Below the pieces are notes generated by a model that was given only the letters and a program-made list of their open reading frames with translations, was not told the DNA's origin and did not search any database. This document shows positions 21,776-32,102 of a stretch of 64,000 nt of DNA, piece after piece. Source of the DNA: Phytophthora quininea. Its lineage: Eukaryota > Oomycota > Peronosporomycetes > Peronosporales > Peronosporaceae. How positions within the stretch are numbered: the first letter of the stretch is position 1; each line of letters starts with the position of its first letter. Both the position numbers and the translations under genes were made by a program. Location of the stretch: the NCBI GenBank assembly GCA_011947345.1, contig JAAVTG010000531.1, positions 620,001 to 684,000 on the forward strand, in the 5' to 3' direction.

Positions 21776-23711
21776 CTAATCCATCCTCACGTGCAGCCGA
21801 TTTCGTAGCACTGATGCCATGGCCTCCCGATCTACCATCCTCACTCCCATCGCTACCGCACGAACTGTGGAGTGGCTTCTGCTTGTAGCCAATAACGCCT
21901 TAGATTTCGCTGCTAGCAACTGCCTGTGCTTTCGTCCGCCTAAATGCCGCTGAAACAACTCGCACGCGTTTGGTGACAAATCTACCAGAGTTCGCATAAA
22001 CGTGTCTAGGTGCTCGCTGTAGCTCATGTTTTGTAGACCCACACCTCGCTGTTCCTTATCTTTGAGGCGAGTCATCGCTTCCACGAGCCCGAGCAACGCC
22101 AGGTGTGTATCAAAATCCCCAGTTAGACCTGTCGTCGACATTTCCATCCACATATTCAGTGGACTGTCATTAGGTATGTCCACAAGGGCAAGATCACGCA
22201 ACAAGCGCGAATGTAGTTCTCGCATGTCAAACTCAGCCTCAAGCAGCGAGCAAACGCTCCCAGAGCAAAACTTCCGGTTTACGGGGTTGAATGGCGGCCC
22301 AAGCCGCGTCGCGAGCCTATATTTCGCGGTCGCAGCTGTCCTCAATGCTGGATTAGAACGAAGGTCGGCGCACGAACTGCATCGCTCCTCTCCTTTCCCA
22401 GCGTCGACTATCCCAAGGCAGTCCAAACTACGCACTGAATTTCCATCTTTGTCCACGAACCAGAGTGCTTCACCTTCAATCTCATCGTGAAGCAGCATTT
22501 TTTCCGCTTCCAGTAGCTGTTGATGAAGCCTAGATCTCGTATTGAGAGACCTTCCCTTGTTTTGTTGTTCGACGTCAGGTTCGTCGTCGTGATCATACTC
22601 TGTGCTGTCTGAAAAGAGGTGTGGAAAAAGCTCACGAGCAATCTTTGTCGCGGCCGAGCACCTCCTGTAAGCTGAATCGCCGATGCCACAAACGTGTTCA
22701 TACGTTCATCACGAAGACCGGGGCACGGGAGCAACCCGCGAGCACGAGCAGCATCCCATCGGACTTCTCTGGGGAAGCTCTTCTTGCTGCACTGAGCATG
22801 AAGTACTGTACCTCCTGATGCGGAATTTCTTGCCGGTAAACCCGCTAAAGTCGTCGCCACCCCGTACCAAGCAGTCTCTTCTTCTTAACCTGTCCATCTA
22901 TCATCGTTGAAGTTAGCAGCCTCTTTTTCGGCTTCTTTTTGTCTGCAATGTGCGATAGAAACTGTCCAGGTTGCCATGGTGCACTAAGCAACACGATTCG
23001 AGAGCACTTGCACTCGACAAACCGTCCATCAGGGGTTATCCGACTGAAATGCGGGTTATTCCGCAATGCCACGGCTCCTTGATACGTCCTCACTCGATTC
23101 TTGGGTGAATCTGTTCCAGGCGGCATAATAACCTTTCGTCCGTCTTCTGTCACTCCAAACTCCCTCTTCAGTATCGTATCCACTGCCTGTAAGCCATACT
23201 CGTTCGAATCAACGTCGCTATCTGCTATAGAGTCCTGCTCTTGACTCTGTGTACCATCTCTTCTCTCTTCTGCTGCTTGACTCTGCTGAGAATTTTTCTT
23301 CTCCACTCTCTTCCTCTTCTTGGGTCGATTTTGTCTTAGAAACGAGCAGTTGCGACTGGCGACATGCTGCTCAAATTTGAGAATGTACCAGGGCGGATTG
23401 AGTCGAACTTGGCGGCCGCACTTGCAGCCTACTGTGCGTCCGTCCTCGGCCACTGTAGCCACCACTGGGTGCTCCTGAAGAGCCTTCATCTTGTCCTCTC
23501 TGCGGGAGTAATGCACCGCTCCGTTCTTCAGTATCTCGTAGGCACTGGGCGTCGATTCCTGGCGCTGCTTTGTACTGCTGTTGCTCTCGTTCCTCGCCAG
23601 GAAAGCACGGATCTGCGACGCATTCAGCTCCGCACTCATGTCCATGCCTCCCATCGCCATGTCCGCGAAGGCCTCAGCGCCCAGATCCGGCTCCATCAGT
23701 TCCCGCTCCAT
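21776..23711 (-). CDS. Zinc-finger-like repeats plus GLRD-module protein, module A (frameshifted)
   Basis: The start is the ATG at 23711; codons above it are TTG/CTG. The N-terminal part has two copies of an unusual Cys/His pattern, GRTVGCKCGRQVRLNPPW with H and C downstream, and GRFVECKCSRIVLLSAPW with a downstream H. A basic Lys-rich stretch follows. The frame then breaks at a C4 at about 22860-22863 and at a T3 at 22644-22646; one added base at each continues the protein into CPGLRDERMNTFVASAIQL, IARELFPHLF, WFVDKDGNSVRSLDC, CSSCADLRSNPALR and KDKEQRGVGLQNMSYS. These match module B motif for motif. The family name is unknown to me. A further missing base near 21900 would join it to module B in a protein of about 1,200 residues. 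Confidence 0.58.
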
Positions 23712-23832
23712 CGCCTCCAGCAACGGCGCTCTCCCGTCAGTAGTGTAAAATTCGATTTATATAAAAAGAGAATATTTATCGAAAAACTTAATTTTTCGAC
23801 AACGTCCCTTCAAGATCATTGTTTCTTACGCC

Positions 23833-26640
23833 ATGTCACGGACGTCCGGTGTCCGCGAGGAGATGCTGCTGATGGAGCGCCGCCTGGAGCTGGACATGGA
23901 CCCCCGTGTCCAACAGCAATGTCAACTGGAGCCCAAGCCACTTGCGGTTGCTCTACCTGCTGTCTCGGTTTGCCATGTACCCAAACTCTACCGACGAGGA
24001 GGAGAAATGGCTCCGAAGCTTGCCCTTACAAGTCATGGTGTATGAAGCCATCGTCCACGGGCTATTGGCCTTCGACTACTCGCCAGTTTGCATGAGTATC
24101 GTCAAGGACGGACAGTCCCGTCGGCTCTGGATGAACGTCAGTCACGATGCCCGAGCGGCCATTGACGATCTGAGAGAGCACGAGCTGGTCAAGGCGCTCA
24201 AGACCTGCAGCGAGGACTTCCAGCCTTCTATGGCGTATCAGGTCACTGCCAGGGCTAGTGTTGCACTGGAGTCTCTCTCGGAGCGAGACAAACAGAGACT
24301 GGATGACTTTCTGACACTGTCAGGATCAACCTCCGTGCGGCTGCAACCACGGACCCTCAGTGCAAACTTGTCCAACTTAGTGTTGGCGGAGAACGCGCTG
24401 GTAAAAATTACCTATGACGGGGAGAGTGGGCAGTTTAGACTGAGGAGAAGCGACGGCAGCGTGAGCATTTCGAGGGTCACGGACATTGAAGAGGTGTCGT
24501 ACGTGTCGAGTCCGTACTTGCCGGCGTGTCTGATGAGAAACGGCACAGCCAACTTCTCGTCCAACGCCTGGCAAGCGGACAAGTGCCGCAAAGTGCAGCT
24601 GCCGTGGCGAGTAGTAGCATTTATGATGCAGAGCTGTCGTTCGCGATCGTGCTGGAAAATGTCCGCTTGATGGTGGGGGAGTGGATCCCGTTCGGACCGA
24701 ACCAGATCGTGTCGCTGAATGAACGTCTCGGCGCGTTGGAACGCTGTCAGGGCGGGTTGTTCACATCAGAAGTAGATAGAGCACCTACTTCGACGTCGTT
24801 GGCCATTCCTCCAGGTCTCACGAAAATTGCGATCGTGGACTTTGAGTTCGACGCTTTCACAAATTTCGAGGCGGATATTTATTCGCCCGAAGAACAAGGT
24901 GTTGTTCAGATCGAGAGCTTTGGAATGCATCTACACGGAGACGGCTCTATCATCTACGGAATGGAAATTGACGCTACAATGGACCGGTCTGCAGACTTCC
25001 TCTGCGTCGATCATCTTGCTCGCTTGCTAGTGGACGTGGATCTGGATTCGTCTAAGATCATTAACGATTTATTGTCTCCACACCAACGTGCGATGTTGGA
25101 TATGCTTTTCATGGGCGATGCACGATCGAGGAATAAATTTGCACTACTGACGGCAAGGGGATTTCGCCAAAGCTCCCTGCACGAGAATATTTGGATCGAG
25201 GTGAAAAGGAGAATGAGCTGAAGCAAGTGCTGGGTGAGCTACAATTTGTGCATGATATTGGCACCGATGACAAGTTGCTAGTTGGTCGTGAAGGTATGCT
25301 GCTTGCTGGTCCAAACGCTAACCTCCACGAGCCACTTCTCGTTGCTCATTTAGAACTTCTCTCCCGTGAGTTGGTTGTGCGCTTTTTCTTTAAACGTACG
25401 TTTATCCTTGGAGACCTCCTGGCACGAGCACGCACATACATGACGAGTTACGAGATGAATCCGGAAGCAATGGACGAAATGCGCGACAGCGTCAGTCGCT
25501 GTGCCCACGATTTGGTGTTGCTAGAAGAAATACTAGAGCTATTGCGGGAGTCGCTCCACACACTTGCGCAGTCACTTCCAACACGGCCAACCCCGGCGAC
25601 AGACGATGCAAGTGGTGAAGGCACCGCTCTGTACGATCATTTGCAGCTACGAAAGACCCACAAGGACCTCGAAATGCGCTGCAAGGATTTGGCAAAGTTG
25701 CTGCGCGGGTTTCGTGCTAAACTCAAGCAGGTTCAAAGTCAGAATGGCACGATGGCGAAAACTATGCTGGAAAGTTTAGTCTTAGGTGTGGAGCGCAATG
25801 TTGGCGTGTTGGCCGAAGCAACTCGTGCAAACCAGCGCTCATTGACGGGGTCGTTCGACGTATTGCTAGCCTTATTTGCCGCTATACTCGCTTTTGATCT
25901 GTCGGATCGACTGACCGGCGGTGGCCTTCTCGGAATGGACGAGGATTCCGTTCCAGCCCTGAAGTGGGCTAGCGACATGCTGGTAGACCATCTACTTGAT
26001 TATCCGGGCCTGTGGTTCGTGATGGACATGATCTGGATGGTGGTCGTTGCACTTGTGTTGCGAGCAGGAATTCGCGTTGCCAGCCGCCGAGTGGGTCGCA
26101 CACAGCGAATGGTGTTCGCTGATGCACCCAGGCGTCTCAACGTTGCTGCATTTGAGGAATTCTTGCGCACGTCCACTGGTCCATCAAATGCAGCAATACC
26201 GACACGCCCAAGGGGTCTACACACAGAGCGCGGACCATTGAGTCCCGCAAAGCCAATGTGAGAGATTCCACAAGGTTTGTCAAGGTTGTATGGAGCGAGC
26301 CAGCGGTGCAACCCAAGTGCGGGTCGTGGCGGGAGTTCATCTTGCGAATTCGTCAGAACTGGGAGCAATTTATCCCGCCACCTGTGCGCACACAAGTCAG
26401 CTACGACGCCACTCACGGTCTCTTGATCGACATCACAGTTCATGTAGGTCTTTTGAAAGTCGTTCTGGTGCTTGGCATGCCCTAAATATGTTGTTGGACG
26501 CAGGCGGGGTTGTCAACAAACTGCTGCGAGGTGTTCGACCAGCTCATGAGTCAGCTGGAGAGGTGCGCGATTCAACTTGCTTCTGTAACTTTCGACTAGC
26601 TAACGATTTGTTTGGTTGTGAGTTTAGCTCTGGATGTTTT
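23833..26640 (+). CDS. Unrecognised large protein with coiled coil and C-terminal membrane segments (frameshifted)
   Basis: I do not recognise the family. Coding sequence runs from ATG 23833 through at least four frames that join cleanly at single-base changes: an extra C near 23905, a missing T near 24630, a missing T near 25190 and one base near 26230. The N-terminal part is mixed alpha/beta (LLYLLSRFAMYPNSTDEEEK, then MVYEAIVHGLLAFDY). The middle part includes IVDFEFDAFTNFEADIYSPE. A coiled-coil region follows, then two hydrophobic segments, GSFDVLLALFAAILAFDL and WFVMDMIWMVVVALVLRAG, and a basic tail. A GT-AG intron probably starts near 26442 and ends near 26504. The 3' end is not resolved, and open frames up to 26928 may or may not belong. 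The coiled coil before paired membrane helices is loosely reminiscent of CorA-type or RMD1-type proteins, but I see no diagnostic motif. Confidence 0.5.
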
Positions 26641-27609
26641 GATGAAAACTATACGCCGCCGACTGTGACGAAACCAGAGAGTTCGTCGCCGCGCTCTCGC
26701 TCGCATCGGGTTTTTGCCACGATACTGGGCACGATGGAATGCACCCGTGCACCCCACGCAGGAATCATAGTTATGATCCCGTCAAAAGTATGTTTTAGCT
26801 CATGTGAAGGAGTTGCTGAGCTGACACGAACGGTAGTCGGTATTGCTGCCGTGAACAACCGTCGAGACAAGTGCAAAATCGGAGAAGAAGCTTCGCTGAG
26901 GCCGGGTCGTTTCACCAAACGACAATGAGATTGACACTCGAGCTCCGCGTCGTTGGACTACCAGAGCTTTCTGGTGAACGATAAGCTCAGCAATCGTATC
27001 TCGTTGCCATTAGCTATGGGATAGCGCATGTATTTCAGACCCCAGAGCATGAAAACTATCCTTCGGGTTTGGGATGGGATCAATCCCCACCCAACCAAGT
27101 GGCTAGACAAAGCTGGTGAGCCTGTTACCGCCAGGCGAGGCGTTCTTGACGCGAACCCGCTCTCGAGCAGAACAACTTGCTGCTATGCCAGACTCGGTGG
27201 AAAGGCACTGGCGCAGGAAACCGCGGCGTTATTCCAAAACGTCGCAACCTGGCTGGAATACAACCGCCGGCCTGAACCCAGTACGTCGCACGGATGGAGT
27301 CATGTGCTTGGCCACTGCTTCATCACTTCGTGTTCCTCCTTGTCTTGCATTTTTGCGGGGTTTTGCCAAGGAGTCACCGACGCCATGCTCGACAGATGCG
27401 ACAAGGTGCAGCGGCTCGAGTGCTCGCCGTCGACGAACCAGCCGGCCAGGCCGCCAACTTTCATATTCGCCGGACTAAATGCGTTTAAACCCTGCAAAAC
27501 CCTCCTCCTCGAAGACTCAAGTCGAGTTCGCTCTCGATGCGGAAGCAGCACAAGTTCGACGCGACGGGTCAGTACAGGGTCGTTGATTTCGTACAGCGGC
27601 GACGATGCC
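26641..27609. other. Region between the unrecognised membrane-protein gene and the FYVE-DUSP gene
   Basis: The frames here have no recognisable domain. The part before about 26930 may be 3' coding sequence or UTR of the upstream gene. The part from about 27028 is in frame with the FYVE gene but has no family resemblance and may be 5' leader or an additional N-terminus. Confidence 0.35.
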
Positions 27610-29429
27610 ATGGCGACCGACCGGTGTATCGTCGAATTCGATTCCGACGGCGACGAGAACGACGTCGACCTCACCGTGGCGCCGGCTGGGGATCGACCTA
27701 GTCGGCGTTGGCGTCGACTGCAATTGAGACCGCAAGCAAAGACCGCTGAAGCTAAGCCTGCCACCGTCATGTACTCGATCGCGTTTTACCCGTGGAAAAT
27801 GGAGGCGCACGGATACTATTCCCACCCGGAAGCTGCAGCCAACTGGGTCCCCGACACAGCGAGTGCCCGGTGTCAGATCTGTACGACAGCTTTCTCACTT
27901 ATTCGGCGACGACATCACTGCCGGTTATGTGGGCATTTAGTGTGTGCCAACTGCTCTCATGATCGGACGTACTTGCCGTTCGCAGGTGACAGCCGCAGCC
28001 AGCATCGACTCATCAAGGACGGCGCTCCCCAGCGGACGTGCAGTGCTTGCGCTAGCACGCTGAGAAACATGGCAGCTCAAGATGACCCCCGAGTCAAGCG
28101 ATTTACCATCGCTGTTAGCTCAAACCGCAAGCGTAAGACAACGGCGTCGTCCAATTTGACATCATCTCAAGTGGAGGTGGATATCGAACGACCTTCGCCG
28201 TGGTTGAGACGCAGTGGAATGGCGATCACGGACGCCGATATCGAGGACGAGGAGTTTTATATGGAGTCGACGAGGGCCTTGGAATATGACCCGACGCCAA
28301 GCGAAACGACTCACCACTATCCTCTCCGGCTGTCAGTCACTCGAGCAGAAGAGCTGGACGAGATTTTGTGCGCACGAGCACGGTCGCGGTTGTATAGCAG
28401 TCAACCCACGACAAACCAGTGTGGAGATGGCGTACCATCCGGGAGTCGACAATTTGTGATCAGCTCAGTGTGGCTTGACCAGTGGCTGCAATATGTTCGT
28501 GTTGATCCAGTGAGTGAACATGCAGCCTCTTCGGGCTCCTCCACCCAGCAGCTGTCGGACGATGGCGGCCGTCGACTAACAACGAGGTGGAGAATGCCTC
28601 GACCCCTCGACCTGGACCTGTTGCAAACTACGAACTGCTAGAATTTGTCAACGGCGAGCTAGTACCTAAGTCTGGTCTTCAACGTTGCCGAGGTAGTCAT
28701 AGTATCGGTGATTACCGAGTCGTGAGCCAAGACGTCTGGGTCACGTTCTTGGGGCTCTACGGTGGAGGGCCCAGCATTCAAGTGCCACTGAACAACGACG
28801 TGGAATGCCTGAGTAAAATGACATCTACTGGAAGCCTAACCAAACTGCGCCGCGATTCTCCGCAGTGGATCATCTCCGAGTTGGACGATTCGTTACCCGC
28901 AATTGCAGCAGCCCCGCCCGTGGATTTGTATTCGCCAGCAACACAAAAAGCAGCAGCTCGAGCGAGCGAAACTCGCCCAGGTCTTGTGAATGAGTCCAAA
29001 CAGAAGTCGAGTTCGCACAAGATGCACAAAAGGCGTCTGATTTCCGCTGCTTCGATGTCGTCACTCGCTAACAAGCCCAGTCAACCATACTCTCGGAGAC
29101 GAAGTGTCTTCGAGCTTATTCGACCAAGAAAGAGTCGACCAACAACGTCAACGGAATTGACATTAAGAGATTCACACAGTCAATGGAAGCTGGAGAATGA
29201 ACACGTGACTCAAGTGACGGTGATTGATCAAGACGATGATCTGATGAGCAGCTCGACGTTCTCGACAAGCGGGAGACGCAGGACGGTGGGCGACGCTAGT
29301 ACGCTAGCTGCAGTTTCCGCGTTTGCCAGTGCTGCCACGTTGGCTCGTCAACGCTCTGCTATGTCGCTATCTCGATACCCTCCTAGGAGTTCGAGTCGAT
29401 CGAACGACTCCATCTTGGAAAACGAATAA
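27610..29429 (+). CDS. FYVE zinc finger plus DUSP-domain protein (one frameshift)
   Basis: The likely start is ATG 27610 (context gccATGg, MATDRCIVEFDSDGD). The frame is open further up, so a longer N-terminus is possible. A FYVE domain, which binds phosphatidylinositol 3-phosphate on endosomes, is clear: WVPDTASARCQICTTAF, RRRHHCRLCG, CANCS and a closing Cys pair in RTCSACAS. Further on, SSVWLDQWLQYV, PGPVANYELL and DYRVVSQDVWVTFLGLYGGG match the DUSP fold usually found in ubiquitin-specific proteases. The frame changes between the first and last DUSP strands, near 28580, consistent with one missing base. No protease catalytic domain is present. The C-terminal tail is Ser/Arg-rich and low-complexity. 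An endosomal adaptor role is inferred. Confidence 0.8.
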
Positions 29430-29759
29430 ACTCGTTGAGCCACACTAGTTCTGTATTCACATTGAAACTACAGTTTGTTAGGCTGCTGTCGGCGATTCGA
29501 GGAAAGAGAGCAAGTTCTCGCCATCGTAATTACCCAGCAGATAGTTCAACAGAGGAGATCCATCCACGGTATGTAGTGGTTCTGATCGACGCTTTTCTTC
29601 TATTTCAAGCAGCATATTTTCGTCAAGACTTTCAGGCTGGGTCTTCGTCGAGCATTTATCATACGCATGATTTGATTCCCAGTTTGGTGTCAGGTTTTCT
29701 CGGTTTTGAACGACCTGCCGAGAATTTCTTCGTGCATGTTTGGGAGGGTGGCAGACTAG
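29430..29759. other. Convergent intergenic region
   Basis: This lies between the 3' ends of the FYVE-DUSP gene (plus) and Myb gene 1 (minus). I see no gene or clear signal in it. Confidence 0.4.
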
Positions 29760-31085
29760 TCATAGAAGCCATGAGCATCTGCTCGGGTGTCGTCTTTCGT
29801 GTTTGTGACCCGGCATGCCCAGCTTTCTTTTCATTTCAACATTCCGTCGCTGCTCACGGTCTTCGTGCCTTTTCCTTTTCTCTCGAATGCTTTGAGATCG
29901 ACTTCGTACTTGTCGTTCGGTTCTCGTTCCGACATGGTCGGCAATTGATTTCCAAGGTCCATGAGGATAGCGTTGAAGTCCTTCCTCATAGCGATCGCAC
30001 TCAGATGGACTCCACGGTCCGTTTCGAATCGAACTCTTGACTACAGGCTGTGCACACAGCGGTGCATACATCTGCTGGGGAGCATGCATGCTGTAGGTTT
30101 GATGTGGCTGTGCAGCACCGATCTTCGAGACCTGGAGCAGCTGAGGCGACAGGAAACCGAGAGAGGTGTGATGCAGCGGGCGTTCGGGGTGGAACACCGC
30201 GCTGGACACGAAAACGATCACGTGTCTGACCGATGTCCTCATCTGGCCCCTCCAGTATTGGTTCCTGCCGAGCGTACGGTTGTGGAAGACGTAGCATGCA
30301 ACTCAAGTCTTCATCTCGACGGTACCGCGGCGCTGATGCACTTAACCCGAAGACCACCGTTGTGTCAATGTTTTTTTGTAGAAGAGCAAAGTCTTCGTCG
30401 GAGGAAGACGTCTTCATCTCCAACTCTTGTGACTTGACTCCTTACGGTCAGGTTCGTTTTCTTCTTCCCTTGGAGGTTGTTGGTCAATTGTAAGAGGGCG
30501 CCGCGGCACGATGATTTCTGGTCTTTCCTCCGCTGGTTCTTCAACAGGAGCTGGAATAATTATTGGAGCTGAAGGGGGCCCACGAGCAACAACCCCTCGT
30601 GTACGGGTGCAACGTTGAACAGGAGCTGATGACACAAACCCAGTGAAGATATCGTCACTGTACCGGTAGCTGGACTCCGGTTGGCGCCTCTGACGGCCGA
30701 AAACTTGCAGCAAGCGAGTTGCCAAACTCACTCCATGGTCCTCAGCATCTCGCTCTCTTTGTTTTGATCGCCGAAGATGAAGAATCTCAACGAGCCGTCG
30801 GAACTTTGCACGGATCCACGCTCGCACCCGACGGTGTTTTGGTTGCTCAACAGAAACCTCAACCGGTTCTCGTTTCACCTCTTCCTCTTGGCTTGGACCA
30901 TCGGAATGACCCACTTCCGAGTTTTTGACGTGTTGCAGGTGCTCGTCTTGTGCCTCTCGGACGGCAGCTGACGTCGTTGACGAGTCGTCAGTCGCCGACA
31001 CTTGCAAGGCAGCAAACATTCGTGAAATGCCGTGGGTCGCAGTAGATTTTGTGCTGTTTGAAGACTTGACGTGGTAATGTTGCAT
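29760..31085 (-). CDS. SHAQKYF-like Myb protein 1 (frameshifted)
   Basis: The start is ATG 31085. Three frames join into one protein of about 440 residues: 31085 to about 30420, about 30425 to 30190, and about 30200 to 29760. The C-terminal part has one Myb/SANT repeat, GPWSPSECDRYEEGLQRYPH with GPWKSIADHVGTRTERQV. The usual SHAQKYF ending is replaced by RSRSQSIREKRKR. Such single-repeat Mybs bind DNA and act as transcription regulators in oomycetes and plants. A strongly basic block (KHRRVRAWIRAKFRRLVEIL) occurs near residue 85 and resembles a block in Myb 3 (KQRRIRTWTRKLVQSL), so the two are related. The joins need a one-base gain near 30430 and a one-base shift at a C4 near 30190. It is divergent from Myb 2. 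Confidence 0.7.
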
Positions 31086-31327
31086 GGTAACCCACTTGTC
31101 TGGCGCAGCGGCTGCAGTGGGAATCGGAGACTAAACCCAACAACGAACCGTCAAAAGCGCGTGGCCTGAAAACTGTACCACTTTGCATTGGAAACCCGCC
31201 TGCAAAGCGGTACACGCGACTTCGACTTTCATTTGCGTCGAAAATCATTGCACATTTCACTCGCTAGCACTCACGTCAACTTCAACTTCAGCAAACGTTT
31301 TTCACCGTCAGGCAGGATTTGCCCACC

Positions 31328-31930
31328 ATGACGCTAACCAGGACCGTTATGGGCGAGTTCTTCGAGGTGACCGCCTGTAATGACATTCGGTTGATTCGCA
31401 TGCCGCAACGATTCTCGACGTCCAAAAGCGGCGGTCGAAAGCCGTCCACGATCGGGTGGTGGACTGCTGAGGAGCACGACAAGTTCCTCGAGGCCATGGA
31501 GAAGTACCCGAGCGGACCGTGGAAGAAGATTGCTCGCCATATCGGCACGAGAACATCGCGTCAGGTCATGACGCACGCGCAGAAATACCGCCATCGGATC
31601 AAGCGGCAAGCGGAACGAAAAACTTCCAAGACGAAGTCTGACAAGAGTTCTCCGGGCAAAATCCCGCTCTGCTTTACACCAAACGGAGCACTATCAACTG
31701 GCATCGACGCCAACGAAGAGACTACGGTCGAGCTTCCTTCTCTCGACTTCGATAAGCTAGAGCTGTATTTGGATCCAGCACTCGATGCGGTGCAAGACGC
31801 TGACTTCGAGGACGTTCCGACGTTCGATGAATTCATGCTGCTGGACGAGCTATCACAACTCGATTGCATGGCGACTGAACAGATGCAAAAAATCAACAAG
31901 CGGGGAATGGTGTGGACGACGACGAACTGA
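31328..31930 (+). CDS. SHAQKYF-type Myb protein 2
   Basis: This is an intact single-exon gene of 200 residues from ATG 31328 (context accATGa); the upstream TTG at 31319 is not used. One Myb repeat occupies about residues 37-90: WWTAEEHDKFLEAMEKYPSG, then PWKKIARHIGTRTSRQVM and THAQKYRHRIKRQA. This is the oomycete form of the plant SHAQKYF motif. The C-terminal half is acidic (LDFDKLELYLDPALDAVQDA, then DFEDVPTFDEFMLLDELSQL), a likely activation region. It is divergent from Myb 1 with 242 bp between the start codons, and convergent with Myb 3. A sequence-specific transcription factor is expected; its target is unknown. Confidence 0.88.
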   Translation: MTLTRTVMGEFFEVTACNDIRLIRMPQRFSTSKSGGRKPSTIGWWTAEEHDKFLEAMEKYPSGPWKKIARHIGTRTSRQVMTHAQKYRHRIKRQAERKTSKTKSDKSSPGKIPLCFTPNGALSTGIDANEETTVELPSLDFDKLELYLDPALDAVQDADFEDVPTFDEFMLLDELSQLDCMATEQMQKINKRGMVWTTTN

Positions 31931-32102
31931 TGGCACTTCTGTTCGACTACCCGATAGATTCCATCTCGAGCTTACCTGCTTCGGAGGACTACCGAATGTG
32001 CTTTTGACTTGTAAATACATTTGCTACGTGAAGATTGATTTCATTGATTCAAGAGGTGAAGCACGGGCGACGTCGAACACCCACATCAATACGTACATTA
32101 TA

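Noticed and set aside
26290..26928. 212-residue frame as an independent gene
   Set aside because: It overlaps the probable 3' exons of the upstream gene and shows no domain; its frame is not the one supported by the preceding exons.
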